Source of the DNA: Caryophanales bacterium UBA4856
GTDB taxonomy: Bacteria; Bacillota_I; Bacilli_A; RFN20; CAG-288
Assembly: GCA_002399765.1 (NCBI GenBank)
Contig: DHEG01000015.1
Coordinates: 1-8,776 of the forward strand
DNA length: 8,776 nt
Direction: 5' to 3'
Shown here piece by piece: positions 1 to 6,343 of this stretch. The notes beneath the pieces were generated by a model. It was not told where the DNA came from. It worked only from the letters and a program-made list of their open reading frames with translations, and did not search any database. Numbering within the stretch: position 1 is the first letter of the stretch; every line of letters starts with the position of its first letter. A program made the position numbers and the translations under genes.

Positions 1-20
1 ATATAACGAGACATTCTTCT

Positions 21-156
21 TTTAAGTTTCCTTTCCCCGTCAGGGCAAGGCGAGAAGCCCTTCGTCCCGGGTGGCCGCGCTTCGCCCCTTTGGCAGGGGT
101 TACTGTGATGCGCGACCGTCGGACGGACGAATGCTTCCGTGCCAAACGGGCTTAAA
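21..156 (+). other. Long nested inverted repeat; candidate structured RNA or palindromic intergenic element
   Basis: The two halves of this segment pair in strict nested order: 21-26 with 151-156 (TTTAAG/CTTAAA), 36-40 with 146-150 (CCCGT/ACGGG), 49-51 with 141-143, 54-58 with 133-137 (GAAGC/GCTTC), 61-67 with 125-131 (TTCGTCC/GGACGAA), 70-74 with 116-120, 76-80 with 110-114 (CGCGC/GCGCG), and a terminal hairpin 85-89 with 95-99. That is about 40 pairs in one rod with small internal loops. Two pairs (71/119 and 72/118) are G-U on the plus strand and would be C-A mismatches on the minus strand, which slightly favours a plus-strand RNA. A TATAAC at 2-7 could be the -10 box of a promoter whose -35 lies outside the window. 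No run of U follows the structure, so it does not look like a terminator. I do not recognise it as a known riboswitch, SRP, 6S, tmRNA or RNase P RNA. A mobile palindromic repeat is the main alternative. Confidence 0.45.
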
Positions 157-162
157 TATAAT
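157..162 (+). promoter_or_regulatory. Possible -10 box (TATAAT) upstream of the DUF2238 gene
   Basis: A perfect TATAAT stands directly after the inverted repeat in an otherwise AT-rich stretch. No good -35 box is found 16-18 bp upstream; the best candidates there match TTGACA at only two positions, and there is no extended TG. If used, transcription would begin near 169 and give a leader of about 100 bases before the gene at 267. I see no further hairpin or operator in 170-250. Confidence 0.3.
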
Positions 163-266
163 ACACACCGATTTTGGCAATGGCAAGGTCAAGTTCCGCA
201 TAACTTCCCGCCCACTTAGCATGGCTTTTGGTGTTTAATAAAAAAAGGTAAAGCAGGAGGCAGGGA

Positions 267-1214
267 ATGGGAACGAGAAATTTCGGGGAAGTCGCCGCCG
301 AGGACGTAAACGAGGGGATGACTTGGGCGGAGAGCAAAGGTTGGCCGGTCCAGGGCCTTACCGACTCCCAGCGCCGTTTCCGCCACCGCTTCCGGTCCAT
401 CCTGTATTGGGCGGAGGGGATTACGTATTCCTTGGCCTACATCCTTGGGGCGTACAGCCACTTCAACGGCGGCTCCATATGGAGCGATTGGCAATCCACG
501 ACCATAATGGCGGTGTCATTCATCTCCTTCTTGTACCTCCTGCCGCCCATAATCGAAAAGGCCTTGGGCCTCACCTTCTCCTTCATCGTGGACATCCTGG
601 TCGCGGCAGACATATTGCTGTCCCTGGTCTTCGGCGAGATGCTTAGGGTCTATGAGACCATTCCGTTTTGGGATACGATCCTGCACGTCTTTGCTGCCAT
701 CCAGCTGGTCCTGTTGGGCTTCGTCGTCGCCCTCAAGGGGGACAGGAAGAGGGGGCAGGTACGCGAAGACAGCTACAAGGAGGAATTGGTCTTCGCCTTC
801 ATGTTCTCGGTCTGCATGCTGGTGCTTTGGGAGATGTACGAATGGGCCTGCGACAATCTGTTTTTGGCCAACATGCAGAAGGCGATACCCTATGACTGGC
901 AAGACCATGTCCTATCCGAGGGCAATCTCGACAGCACTATAACGGATCAGCAGATCGCCGACTATTACCGCACCCGCGCCGGTTATGCCTACGCCCTTCA
1001 GGACACCATGAAGGACCTGTTGGTCGATGCCCTGGGGGCCCTTTGCGGAGCCTTATTCATAAAGGTCCTTCTACATAAGCGGCCATCCCTGGGCGACAAC
1101 ATCATCTTCGTGGACCCATACGAAATGGGCCTGGCCTTGCAGCGCAAGGAAGGCAAGGCCCGCCGGAAGATGAAGCGGAGTGCCGCTAGATTCACTTGGC
1201 ATTCCACCAAGTGA
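267..1214 (+). CDS. DUF2238 (YjdF-like) polytopic membrane protein, enlarged
   Basis: The 315-residue product is an integral membrane protein with about six hydrophobic helices (roughly 45-62, 78-95, 103-123, 136-156, 173-190 and 250-270). I assign it to the YjdF/DUF2238 family from the order of polar motifs buried in or next to helices: GEM at 123-125, P133-F-W-D136 followed by L139-H140, W188-E189 with E192 and D196, and D246-T-M-K-D250 with D254 and G257. The biochemical function of this family is not established. Family members are usually near 200 residues. This one has a charged N-terminal extension of about 44 residues, a polar insert at roughly 203-243 between the W-E and D-T motifs, and a basic tail from about 291 (RKEGKARRKMKR). 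The start at 267 is chosen because AGGAGG at 255-260 sits six bases upstream; the next Met (residue 18) is less well placed. The gene is monocistronic as far as visible and converges on clpB. The family call is fairly sure, the role unknown. Confidence 0.75.
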   Translation: MGTRNFGEVAAEDVNEGMTWAESKGWPVQGLTDSQRRFRHRFRSILYWAEGITYSLAYILGAYSHFNGGSIWSDWQSTTIMAVSFISFLYLLPPIIEKALGLTFSFIVDILVAADILLSLVFGEMLRVYETIPFWDTILHVFAAIQLVLLGFVVALKGDRKRGQVREDSYKEELVFAFMFSVCMLVLWEMYEWACDNLFLANMQKAIPYDWQDHVLSEGNLDSTITDQQIADYYRTRAGYAYALQDTMKDLLVDALGALCGALFIKVLLHKRPSLGDNIIFVDPYEMGLALQRKEGKARRKMKRSAARFTWHSTK

Positions 1215-1223
1215 GACACGGAA

Positions 1224-1249
1224 AAAGGCCGGCGGTTAAGCCGGCCTTT
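1224..1249. terminator. Shared hairpin terminator between the convergent DUF2238 gene and clpB
   Basis: Bases 1224-1233 (AAAGGCCGGC) pair perfectly with 1240-1249 (GCCGGCCTTT) around a six-base GGTTAA loop. CGG at 1219-1221 can also pair with CCG at 1251-1253 outside a small internal loop. Read on the minus strand the stem is followed by five T residues, so it best serves clpB, whose stop codon is only a few bases away. Read on the plus strand the tract is only TTTCCC, making it a weaker terminator for the membrane-protein gene. Confidence 0.85.
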
Positions 1250-1253
1250 CCCG

Positions 1254-3833
1254 TCACTTGCCAAGGATGGCGATCCTGCCCTTGTCGACCTCAAGCCTGG
1301 CCTTACCTATGACCTTCCCTTCCAGCATGGCCTGAGCCAAAGGCGTCTCCACGTGGTCTTGGATGTAGCGGCGCAAGGGCCTGGCGCCAAAGGCGGGCTC
1401 ATAGGAATCCTGATGGATCTCGCTTACCACGGCCTGATCCCAAGACAGGGCGATGGGCCCCGATTCGCGTTTGGCCAAACGCTCCTTCAGTTCGTCGAGG
1501 AACTTGGTGACGATCCGGTCGATCACGTCGGGGGTGAGGCTATTGAAGCAGACGATCTCGTCGATGCGGTTCAGGAACTCGGGCTTGAAGCTGCGCTTGA
1601 GCAAGTCCCTCACCTTGGCCTGGCTTTCGGGGGTATTGCCTTCCAAAAGGTACTCGCTTCCCAGGTTGGAAGTCATGATTATGATGGTGTTCTTGAAGTC
1701 GACGGTCCGGCCCTTGCCGTCCGTCAGCCTCCCATCGTCAAGGATCTGCAAGAGGATGTTGAAGACATCGGGGTTGGCCTTCTCGATCTCGTCGAGGAGC
1801 ACCACCGAATATGGCTTCCTCCTAACTGCCTCGGTGAGCTGACCGCCTTCCTCGTAGCCGACATAGCCCGGAGCCGCACCGATAAGGCGGGACACGGAAT
1901 ACTTCTCCATGTACTCCGACATGTCGATCCGGACCATCTGGTCCTCACCGTCGAACAGGTCATCGGCCAAGGCCTTGGCCACCTCGGTCTTGCCCACGCC
2001 TGTCGGGCCCAAGAACATGAACGAGCCAAGCGGCCTGTTCTCGTCCTGGATCCCCGCCCGAGCCCTCAAGACGGCATCGTACACCTTGGTTATGGCCTCG
2101 TCCTGGCCAATCACCCTCTTCTCCAACTCGGCCTTGAGGCCCAAGACCTTCTGGGCATCGCTTTGGGTCATCCGCTCCACGGGAATCCCCGTCCATTGCG
2201 ACACGACCTGGGCGATGGTGTTCTCGGTGACCACTTCCGAAAGCAATCCGCCGGTAGCCGACTTCTTCTTGGCAGCCTCCAGCTCGGCCTTAAGACGGGG
2301 GATCTCGAGGTTTTGCAGCTTGGCCGCCGTCTCGTAGTCGGCCTCGCCCATGGCCTTGGCCAAATCCAGGTTGGCCTTGTCCAACTCGTTCTGGAGCTTC
2401 TTGGCCTCTTCCAGCTGTTTCTTCTGGTTTTGCCACTCAAGGTTCAGCTTGTCCCGCTGCTCGCCCAGTTCGGCCATCTCCTTCTCCATTTCCCTAAGGC
2501 GGGCTTGGGCCCCGCTGGAGGTGTCGTTCTTCAGGGAGACCTTCTCGATCTGAAGTTGCATTATCTTCCTGTTTACCTCGTCCAGGGGCTCGGGCATGGA
2601 GTCGATCTGCATCCTGGTGCGGGCACAGGCCTCATCGACCAAGTCGATGGCCTTGTCGGGCAGGAACCGGTCGGCGATGTAGCGCTTGGACAAAGTGACG
2701 GCCGCGATAAGGGCATCATCGGTGATCTGGACTCCATGGTGCGCCTCGTAACGGGGCTTAAGGCCCCTGAGTATCGCTATCGAGTCCTGCAGGGAGGGCT
2801 CGTCGATCATCACCATCTGCATGCGCCTGGCAAAGGCCGGATCCTTCTCTATGTATTTGCGGTATTCGTTTATGGTGGTGGCCCCGATGCAATGTAGCTC
2901 GCCCCTGGCCAGGGCCGGCTTGAGGATGTTGGCGGCATCCAGCGAGCCGCCCTCCCCAGTCTCCCCGGCCCCGATAAGGGTATGGATCTCGTCTATGAAC
3001 AGGATTATCCGGCCCTCTGACTTTGCCACTTCCCGCATCACGGCCTTGAGGCGATCCTCGAACTCGCCCCGGTACTTGGCCCCGGCGATCAGGGAACCGA
3101 CGTCGAGTTCCCAAACCGTCTTGTCCTTCAGGCTTTCGGGTACGTCGCCTTTGAAGATGCGCCAAGCCAAGCCCTCGACGACGGCGGTCTTGCCGACCCC
3201 GGGATCGCCGATCAGTATCGGGTTGTTCTTGGTCTTGCGGGAAAGGATGGTCATGATCCGCCTGATCTCCTCGTCCCGACCGATGACGGGGTCGATCTTG
3301 CCGTTTGCCACCTGGTTGACCAAATCGGTGCCGTATTTAGACAAGGCCTCGTAGGTCTCCTCGGGCCGGTCGGTAGTGACCCTTGAGGAACCGCGGATTT
3401 CCTTTATGGCCGTCTCAAAGGACTTGGCATCGTAATGGGGGATGGAAGAGAGCTTGTCCACGATTGTCGCCTTGACCTTGAACTGGGCCAACAGCAGGTG
3501 TTCCACCGAGACGTATTCATCGCCCCAGGCCCTCTCGATCTTTTGGGCCTGGTACAGCAATCCCTCGAAGTCGGAGCTGAAATACACCTCCCCGTTCCCC
3601 TCCACCTTGTTGATGGAAGCCAGGAAGGAATCTATTATCTGGCTCACGGTCTTGGGGTCGACGTCGAGTTTCTCCAGGATCCGAACGTAGAAGGAGTCTG
3701 ACTGGTCATACAAAGCCCGCAAAAGATGGGCCACCCCCACTTCCGGATGCTGGTCTTTCTGGGCCAGGGCCTTGGCGACGTTCAAAGCCTCGTAGCTACG
3801 CTGGGTGAACTTAGTCTCTCCGCTGTCTGCCAT
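1254..3833 (-). CDS. clpB: ATP-dependent protein disaggregase ClpB (Hsp100)
   Basis: ClpB is a cytoplasmic hexameric AAA+ machine that pulls polypeptides out of aggregates together with DnaK. The 859-residue product has the full family layout. An N-terminal Clp repeat domain spans about 1-145. The first ATPase domain has Walker A GDPGVGKT (209-216), Walker B ILFIDE (277-282), pore-loop Tyr254 and the arginine pair Arg336/Arg337. A coiled-coil middle domain (about 410-525) sets it apart from ClpA and ClpX. The second ATPase domain has Walker A GPTGVGKT (609-616), Walker B ending D681-E682, the GYVGYEEGG pore loop (656-664), Arg756 in FLNRID and the sensor-2 motif GARPLRR (816-822). No key residue is missing. 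The frame extends upstream to ATGs at 3848 and 3869, but the start at 3833 has GGAGGT four bases upstream, and the predicted transcription start near 3867 excludes the 3869 codon. Regulation is by the CIRCE operator upstream. The gene ends at a strong hairpin. Confidence 0.97.
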   Translation of the reverse strand: MADSGETKFTQRSYEALNVAKALAQKDQHPEVGVAHLLRALYDQSDSFYVRILEKLDVDPKTVSQIIDSFLASINKVEGNGEVYFSSDFEGLLYQAQKIERAWGDEYVSVEHLLLAQFKVKATIVDKLSSIPHYDAKSFETAIKEIRGSSRVTTDRPEETYEALSKYGTDLVNQVANGKIDPVIGRDEEIRRIMTILSRKTKNNPILIGDPGVGKTAVVEGLAWRIFKGDVPESLKDKTVWELDVGSLIAGAKYRGEFEDRLKAVMREVAKSEGRIILFIDEIHTLIGAGETGEGGSLDAANILKPALARGELHCIGATTINEYRKYIEKDPAFARRMQMVMIDEPSLQDSIAILRGLKPRYEAHHGVQITDDALIAAVTLSKRYIADRFLPDKAIDLVDEACARTRMQIDSMPEPLDEVNRKIMQLQIEKVSLKNDTSSGAQARLREMEKEMAELGEQRDKLNLEWQNQKKQLEEAKKLQNELDKANLDLAKAMGEADYETAAKLQNLEIPRLKAELEAAKKKSATGGLLSEVVTENTIAQVVSQWTGIPVERMTQSDAQKVLGLKAELEKRVIGQDEAITKVYDAVLRARAGIQDENRPLGSFMFLGPTGVGKTEVAKALADDLFDGEDQMVRIDMSEYMEKYSVSRLIGAAPGYVGYEEGGQLTEAVRRKPYSVVLLDEIEKANPDVFNILLQILDDGRLTDGKGRTVDFKNTIIIMTSNLGSEYLLEGNTPESQAKVRDLLKRSFKPEFLNRIDEIVCFNSLTPDVIDRIVTKFLDELKERLAKRESGPIALSWDQAVVSEIHQDSYEPAFGARPLRRYIQDHVETPLAQAMLEGKVIGKARLEVDKGRIAILGK

Positions 3834-3873
3834 ATTTACCTCCCTCATGCCGCATCCTGTGGCAGTCAATGAT

Positions 3874-3901
3874 ATTCTATTACTTCCCTTAGCACTGTCA
3901 A
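3874..3901 (-). promoter_or_regulatory. Housekeeping sigma factor promoter of clpB
   Basis: On the minus strand a perfect -35 box TTGACA (3901-3896) is followed after 16 bp by TAGAAT (3879-3874), five of six matches to the -10 consensus. Transcription would start near 3867, giving a leader of about 34 bases that contains the GGAGGT ribosome binding site (3843-3838). The -35 box lies wholly inside the CIRCE element, as expected for a promoter shut by HrcA. Confidence 0.8.
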
Positions 3902-3915
3902 GTTTGGAGTGCTAA
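3889..3915 (-). promoter_or_regulatory. CIRCE operator (HrcA repressor binding site)
   Basis: The sequence TTAGCACTG, nine bases, GAGTGCTAA matches the CIRCE consensus TTAGCACTC-N9-GAGTGCTAA at 17 of the 18 arm positions. The only difference is the innermost base of the left arm. In many bacteria the HrcA dimer binds this element and represses groESL, dnaK or clpB until heat or misfolded protein takes HrcA away. Here it covers the -35 box of clpB. It also ends only 26 bp before the ATG of the divergent hydrolase gene, so it could affect that gene too. hrcA itself is not in the window. Confidence 0.95.
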
Positions 3916-3941
3916 GGAAATTTCCATAGCTTTATCGTACA

Positions 3942-5006
3942 ATGATGCCAAAGGCGGCCGAGAAAATGGAAAGCTGGGAAGTGGCATTGCTGGTGGTCGC
4001 CCTGGTCGTGGGCGCAGCCTCGTTCGCCTCATTGGGCATCTGGCTTTTGTTCGCTTCGAGGTTTTTGGGCCGGAGGACCTTCGAGAAGGCCAACCCGGTC
4101 TGCGTCCAATGGGAAGACCTTGCGGCCAAGGGGATAGACAGGACGCCCTTCGTCCACAAACTCAGGGGGCAAGAGACCATACAGGGCTTTTTGTATTCCA
4201 AGGGGGATCTCAAGGGAAAGCCCTTGATAATCCTCTCGCCCGGATACGGCGACACCCACCTCCAATACCTTTTCGATATCAGGATGTTGGTCCTGAACGG
4301 CTTCTTGGTGCTGGCCTACGACCAATACGGGACAGGCATGTCCTCGGGGCGCTCCCTGGGCTACCTGGCCAAGGGAAGGAAAGTGCTTGACGGAATCATC
4401 GACGACGTGGAGAGCCGGTCTCTTGGCCAGGGTCGCAGGCTCTTCCTCTACGGTTATAGCTGGGGTGGGTATTGCGTCCTTTCGGTCTTGGCCAAGCATC
4501 CGGAAATAGCGAAATGCGTGGCCAGGGCCCCGCTTGACAATCCGGTCTTGGCTCCCCTGGAGACCGGGAAGCTGGTCCTGGGGGGATTCCTGATGGACCT
4601 ATGTAAGCCGATGGCCGTCTTGTCTTCCCTGGTCATGCATGGGCCCAAGGCTTTCAAGAGCGCCCATGGTGGCTTGAGCCGCAACGACACGACCAGGGTA
4701 TTGATAACCGCCAGCGCCAAGGACCGCATCGTCCCCTTGAAGGCCTCACCCATCCGTTACCTGAGGCGCCACCCCCAAGGCAACGTCTCGGTCGTCGTAT
4801 GGCCTTCGCGGATTGCCCATAACGACCTGGTGAGCGACGAATCGCTTGAAGGATATGGGGCCAAGGTCCGGGAATGGAAGGAATTGGCCACTTCCGCGGA
4901 CTATCCCCGGGCCCTGGACGGCTTCCTCGGTTCCCTTGACCGGGAAAAGGCGATCCGGGTAGACGAAAAGGCCCAGGATGCGATCCTGGGCTTTCTCAGG
5001 GGCTGA
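3942..5006 (+). CDS. Membrane-anchored alpha/beta-hydrolase (serine hydrolase)
   Basis: The 354-residue product has one strongly hydrophobic N-terminal segment (about 14-38) that is likely an uncleaved membrane anchor, followed by a single alpha/beta-hydrolase fold. The nucleophile elbow is GYSWGGY (171-177) with Ser173. Asp261 in the SAKDRIVP segment and His293 in RIAHNDL lie at the spacing and context expected for the other triad members. The early motif SPGYGDTH (99-106) fits the oxyanion-hole strand, and AYDQYGTGMSSG (125-136) is the usual turn after the next strand. The substrate cannot be told; esterase, peptidase or thioesterase are all possible, and the closest general resemblance is to anchored hydrolases annotated as S9-like or DUF-type. 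Which side of the membrane it faces is not clear. The start is uncertain: no ribosome binding site precedes the ATGs at 3942/3945 or 3966. The gene is divergent from clpB across the CIRCE operator and converges on tyrS with an 11-bp gap. Confidence 0.85.
   Translation: MMPKAAEKMESWEVALLVVALVVGAASFASLGIWLLFASRFLGRRTFEKANPVCVQWEDLAAKGIDRTPFVHKLRGQETIQGFLYSKGDLKGKPLIILSPGYGDTHLQYLFDIRMLVLNGFLVLAYDQYGTGMSSGRSLGYLAKGRKVLDGIIDDVESRSLGQGRRLFLYGYSWGGYCVLSVLAKHPEIAKCVARAPLDNPVLAPLETGKLVLGGFLMDLCKPMAVLSSLVMHGPKAFKSAHGGLSRNDTTRVLITASAKDRIVPLKASPIRYLRRHPQGNVSVVVWPSRIAHNDLVSDESLEGYGAKVREWKELATSADYPRALDGFLGSLDREKAIRVDEKAQDAILGFLRG
4968..4994 (-). terminator. Terminator-like hairpin inside the 3' end of the hydrolase gene, probably serving tyrS
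   Basis: GCCCAGGAT (4971-4979) pairs with ATCCTGGGC (4983-4991) around a three-base loop. One G-U and two A-T pairs extend the stem to 12 bp (4968-4979 with 4983-4994). On the minus strand the stem begins 23 bases after the tyrS stop codon and is followed by CTTTTCG, a modest U tract. On the plus strand it is followed by TTTCTC and lies before the hydrolase stop codon, so ending there would leave an mRNA without a stop. The 11-bp gap between the two genes holds no hairpin of its own. Confidence 0.55.
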
Positions 5007-5017
5007 CTGCCGAATCC

Positions 5018-6274
5018 CTATTTCAGGATCAAGGCGCCGTTGGCCTTCTTGCCCCGCCTCAGGAACAGGATGTTGCCATAGAGGGCATCGGAAGCGGTAA
5101 GGGTCTGGGTTTCGTCCTTGGCCTTCTTGCCGTTTATCGCTATGGCCCCCGCCTTGACGAATTCCCGCGCTTCCCTTTTCGACTTGGCCAGGCCGGACAG
5201 CACCAGGGCATCCAAGATCCCCGTGCCGCCTTGGAGCTCCTTGGCATCGAGGGCCAAGGCCAACTGGGTGGCCCCCGCCTTGTCCAAGGAAGCAAACTCC
5301 CCGCTGAACAAGGCCTCGGTCATCTTCACGCATTCATCGGCCACGGCCTTGCCATGGACCAAGCTGGTGACGGTGTAGGCCAATTCTTTCTGGCCGAGTC
5401 TCTTGCCAGGGTCGGCCATGTGCGCGGCATAGAGAGCGTCGAGCTGGGCCAAGGGCCGTCTGTCGAAGATGTAGAGATAGCGCAGCACATCGGCATCGGG
5501 AACGTTTATGAAATACTGGTATATCTCAAAGGGCAGGGTCTTTGCCGGATCCAGGAACAGGGCGCCTTTCTCGGACTTACCGAACTTGTGGCCATTGGAA
5601 TCGGTTATTAGCTTCACCGAGAAGACCTGTGCCGGGCATTCAGGCCCCTCCTTCTTCTTCAGGAAGTCAAGCGAGGTGGTGAGGTTGCCCCATTGATCGC
5701 CACCACCGATCTGGACGTTGCAGCCATAGTCCTTGTAGAGGTGATAGAAATCACCCGACTGCAGGATCATGTAGGAGAATTCGGTGTAGGAGATTCCAAC
5801 TTCCAACCGGCTCTTCACCACATCCTTGGAAAGCATGTAGTTTATGGGGACTTGCTTGCCGAAATCCCTGAGGTATTCGATGACGTTGGTCTTGCTCCAC
5901 CAATCGTAGTTGTTTAGCAGGAGTCCCTTCTCGGGGCTCGAGAAGTCCAGGTATAGGGCCAACTGCCTCTTGAGGCTTTCGGCATTGGCGCTAACCTGTT
6001 CGGGTGAGAGGAAGGTCCGCTCAGCGTTCTTTCCCGACGGATCCCCTATCATTCCCGTCGCCCCACCCACCAAGGCGATGATCCGATGACCGGCGTCTTG
6101 AAGCCGACGAAGGATGGTAATCATTATGAAGTTCCCCAACTGCATGGAACTGTTGGAGGGGTCAAAGCCACAATAGATCGTCTGGGGAGCCTCCAAGAGC
6201 TTCCCTATCTTCTCCCGGTCCGAAAATGCGTCGAGCATGCCCCGCTTGTCCAAGTCACCGATTATGTCTTCCAT
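5018..6274 (-). CDS. tyrS: Tyrosyl-tRNA synthetase with altered HIGH signature
   Basis: This cytoplasmic enzyme activates tyrosine with ATP and charges tRNA-Tyr. The 418-residue length is normal for the bacterial class Ic enzyme. Tyrosine-pocket and fold residues are kept: Tyr34, Cys35-Gly-Phe-Asp38, the GGATGMIGDPSGK segment (70-82) with Asp78, Tyr168, Gln172, Asp175 and GGGDQWGN (190-197). The KMSKS loop is KFGKS (230-234), close to the KFGKT of Bacillus-type enzymes. A C-terminal S4 RNA-binding domain spans about 351-418. The HIGH region is unusual: where Bacillus-type enzymes have Thr40, LHIGH (44-48), this has Ser40 and MQLGN, so both histidines are gone. The start at 6274 has GGAGG four bases upstream. 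There is no T-box leader; only 69 bp separate it from addA upstream on the same strand, so it may be co-transcribed or use a weak promoter in the gap. The stop is TAG. Confidence 0.96.
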   Translation of the reverse strand: MEDIIGDLDKRGMLDAFSDREKIGKLLEAPQTIYCGFDPSNSSMQLGNFIMITILRRLQDAGHRIIALVGGATGMIGDPSGKNAERTFLSPEQVSANAESLKRQLALYLDFSSPEKGLLLNNYDWWSKTNVIEYLRDFGKQVPINYMLSKDVVKSRLEVGISYTEFSYMILQSGDFYHLYKDYGCNVQIGGGDQWGNLTTSLDFLKKKEGPECPAQVFSVKLITDSNGHKFGKSEKGALFLDPAKTLPFEIYQYFINVPDADVLRYLYIFDRRPLAQLDALYAAHMADPGKRLGQKELAYTVTSLVHGKAVADECVKMTEALFSGEFASLDKAGATQLALALDAKELQGGTGILDALVLSGLAKSKREAREFVKAGAIAINGKKAKDETQTLTASDALYGNILFLRRGKKANGALILK

Positions 6275-6301
6275 ACTTCCTCCAAAGAAAATTACCTACT
6301 T

Positions 6302-6330
6302 ATTTTCGTCTTACCGCCTTTCATATTCAA
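6302..6330 (-). promoter_or_regulatory. Weak candidate promoter for tyrS in the addA-tyrS gap
   Basis: On the minus strand TTGAAT (6330-6325) and GAAAAT (6307-6302) are 17 bp apart, each matching four of six consensus bases. This is the best pair in the 69-bp gap, which also holds the tyrS ribosome binding site GGAGG. I see no hairpin terminator for addA here, so read-through from addA is equally possible. Confidence 0.25.
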
Positions 6331-6343
6331 CCTAAGCGGGATT

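Noticed and set aside
69..99. GGGTGGCCGCG followed by a CCCC/GGGG hairpin, resembling a T-box antiterminator and terminator
   Set aside because: The core lacks two bases of the GGGTGGNACCGCG consensus, the hairpin has no U run, there is too little room upstream for Stem I, and the downstream gene is not a synthetase, amino-acid biosynthesis or obvious transporter gene.
92..110. GGTTACTGTGATG, recalling the CCACTGTGA box of cobalamin riboswitches
   Set aside because: The other conserved cobalamin riboswitch boxes are absent and the bases fit instead in an internal loop of the inverted repeat.
3..155. Plus-strand frame open from the window edge to TAA at 153-155, possibly the tail of an upstream gene
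   Set aside because: The translation is arginine-rich and shows no domain or hydrophobic pattern, and the segment is fully occupied by the nested inverted repeat. A true gene tail cannot be excluded without the sequence to the left.
1353..2897. Very long plus-strand open frame (514 codons) opposite clpB
   Set aside because: It is the mirror of clpB codon structure in GC-rich DNA; the translation is Leu/Gly/Val-rich with no recognisable domain and no ribosome binding site, while clpB is unambiguous on the other strand.
3834..3869. Upstream in-frame ATGs for clpB at 3869 and 3848
   Set aside because: The GGAGGT site lies downstream of both and four bases before the ATG at 3833, and the promoter predicts a transcript starting near 3867.
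6275..6343. Possible T-box or other leader upstream of tyrS
   Set aside because: Only 69 bp are available between addA and tyrS, and no T-box core or stable hairpin is present.
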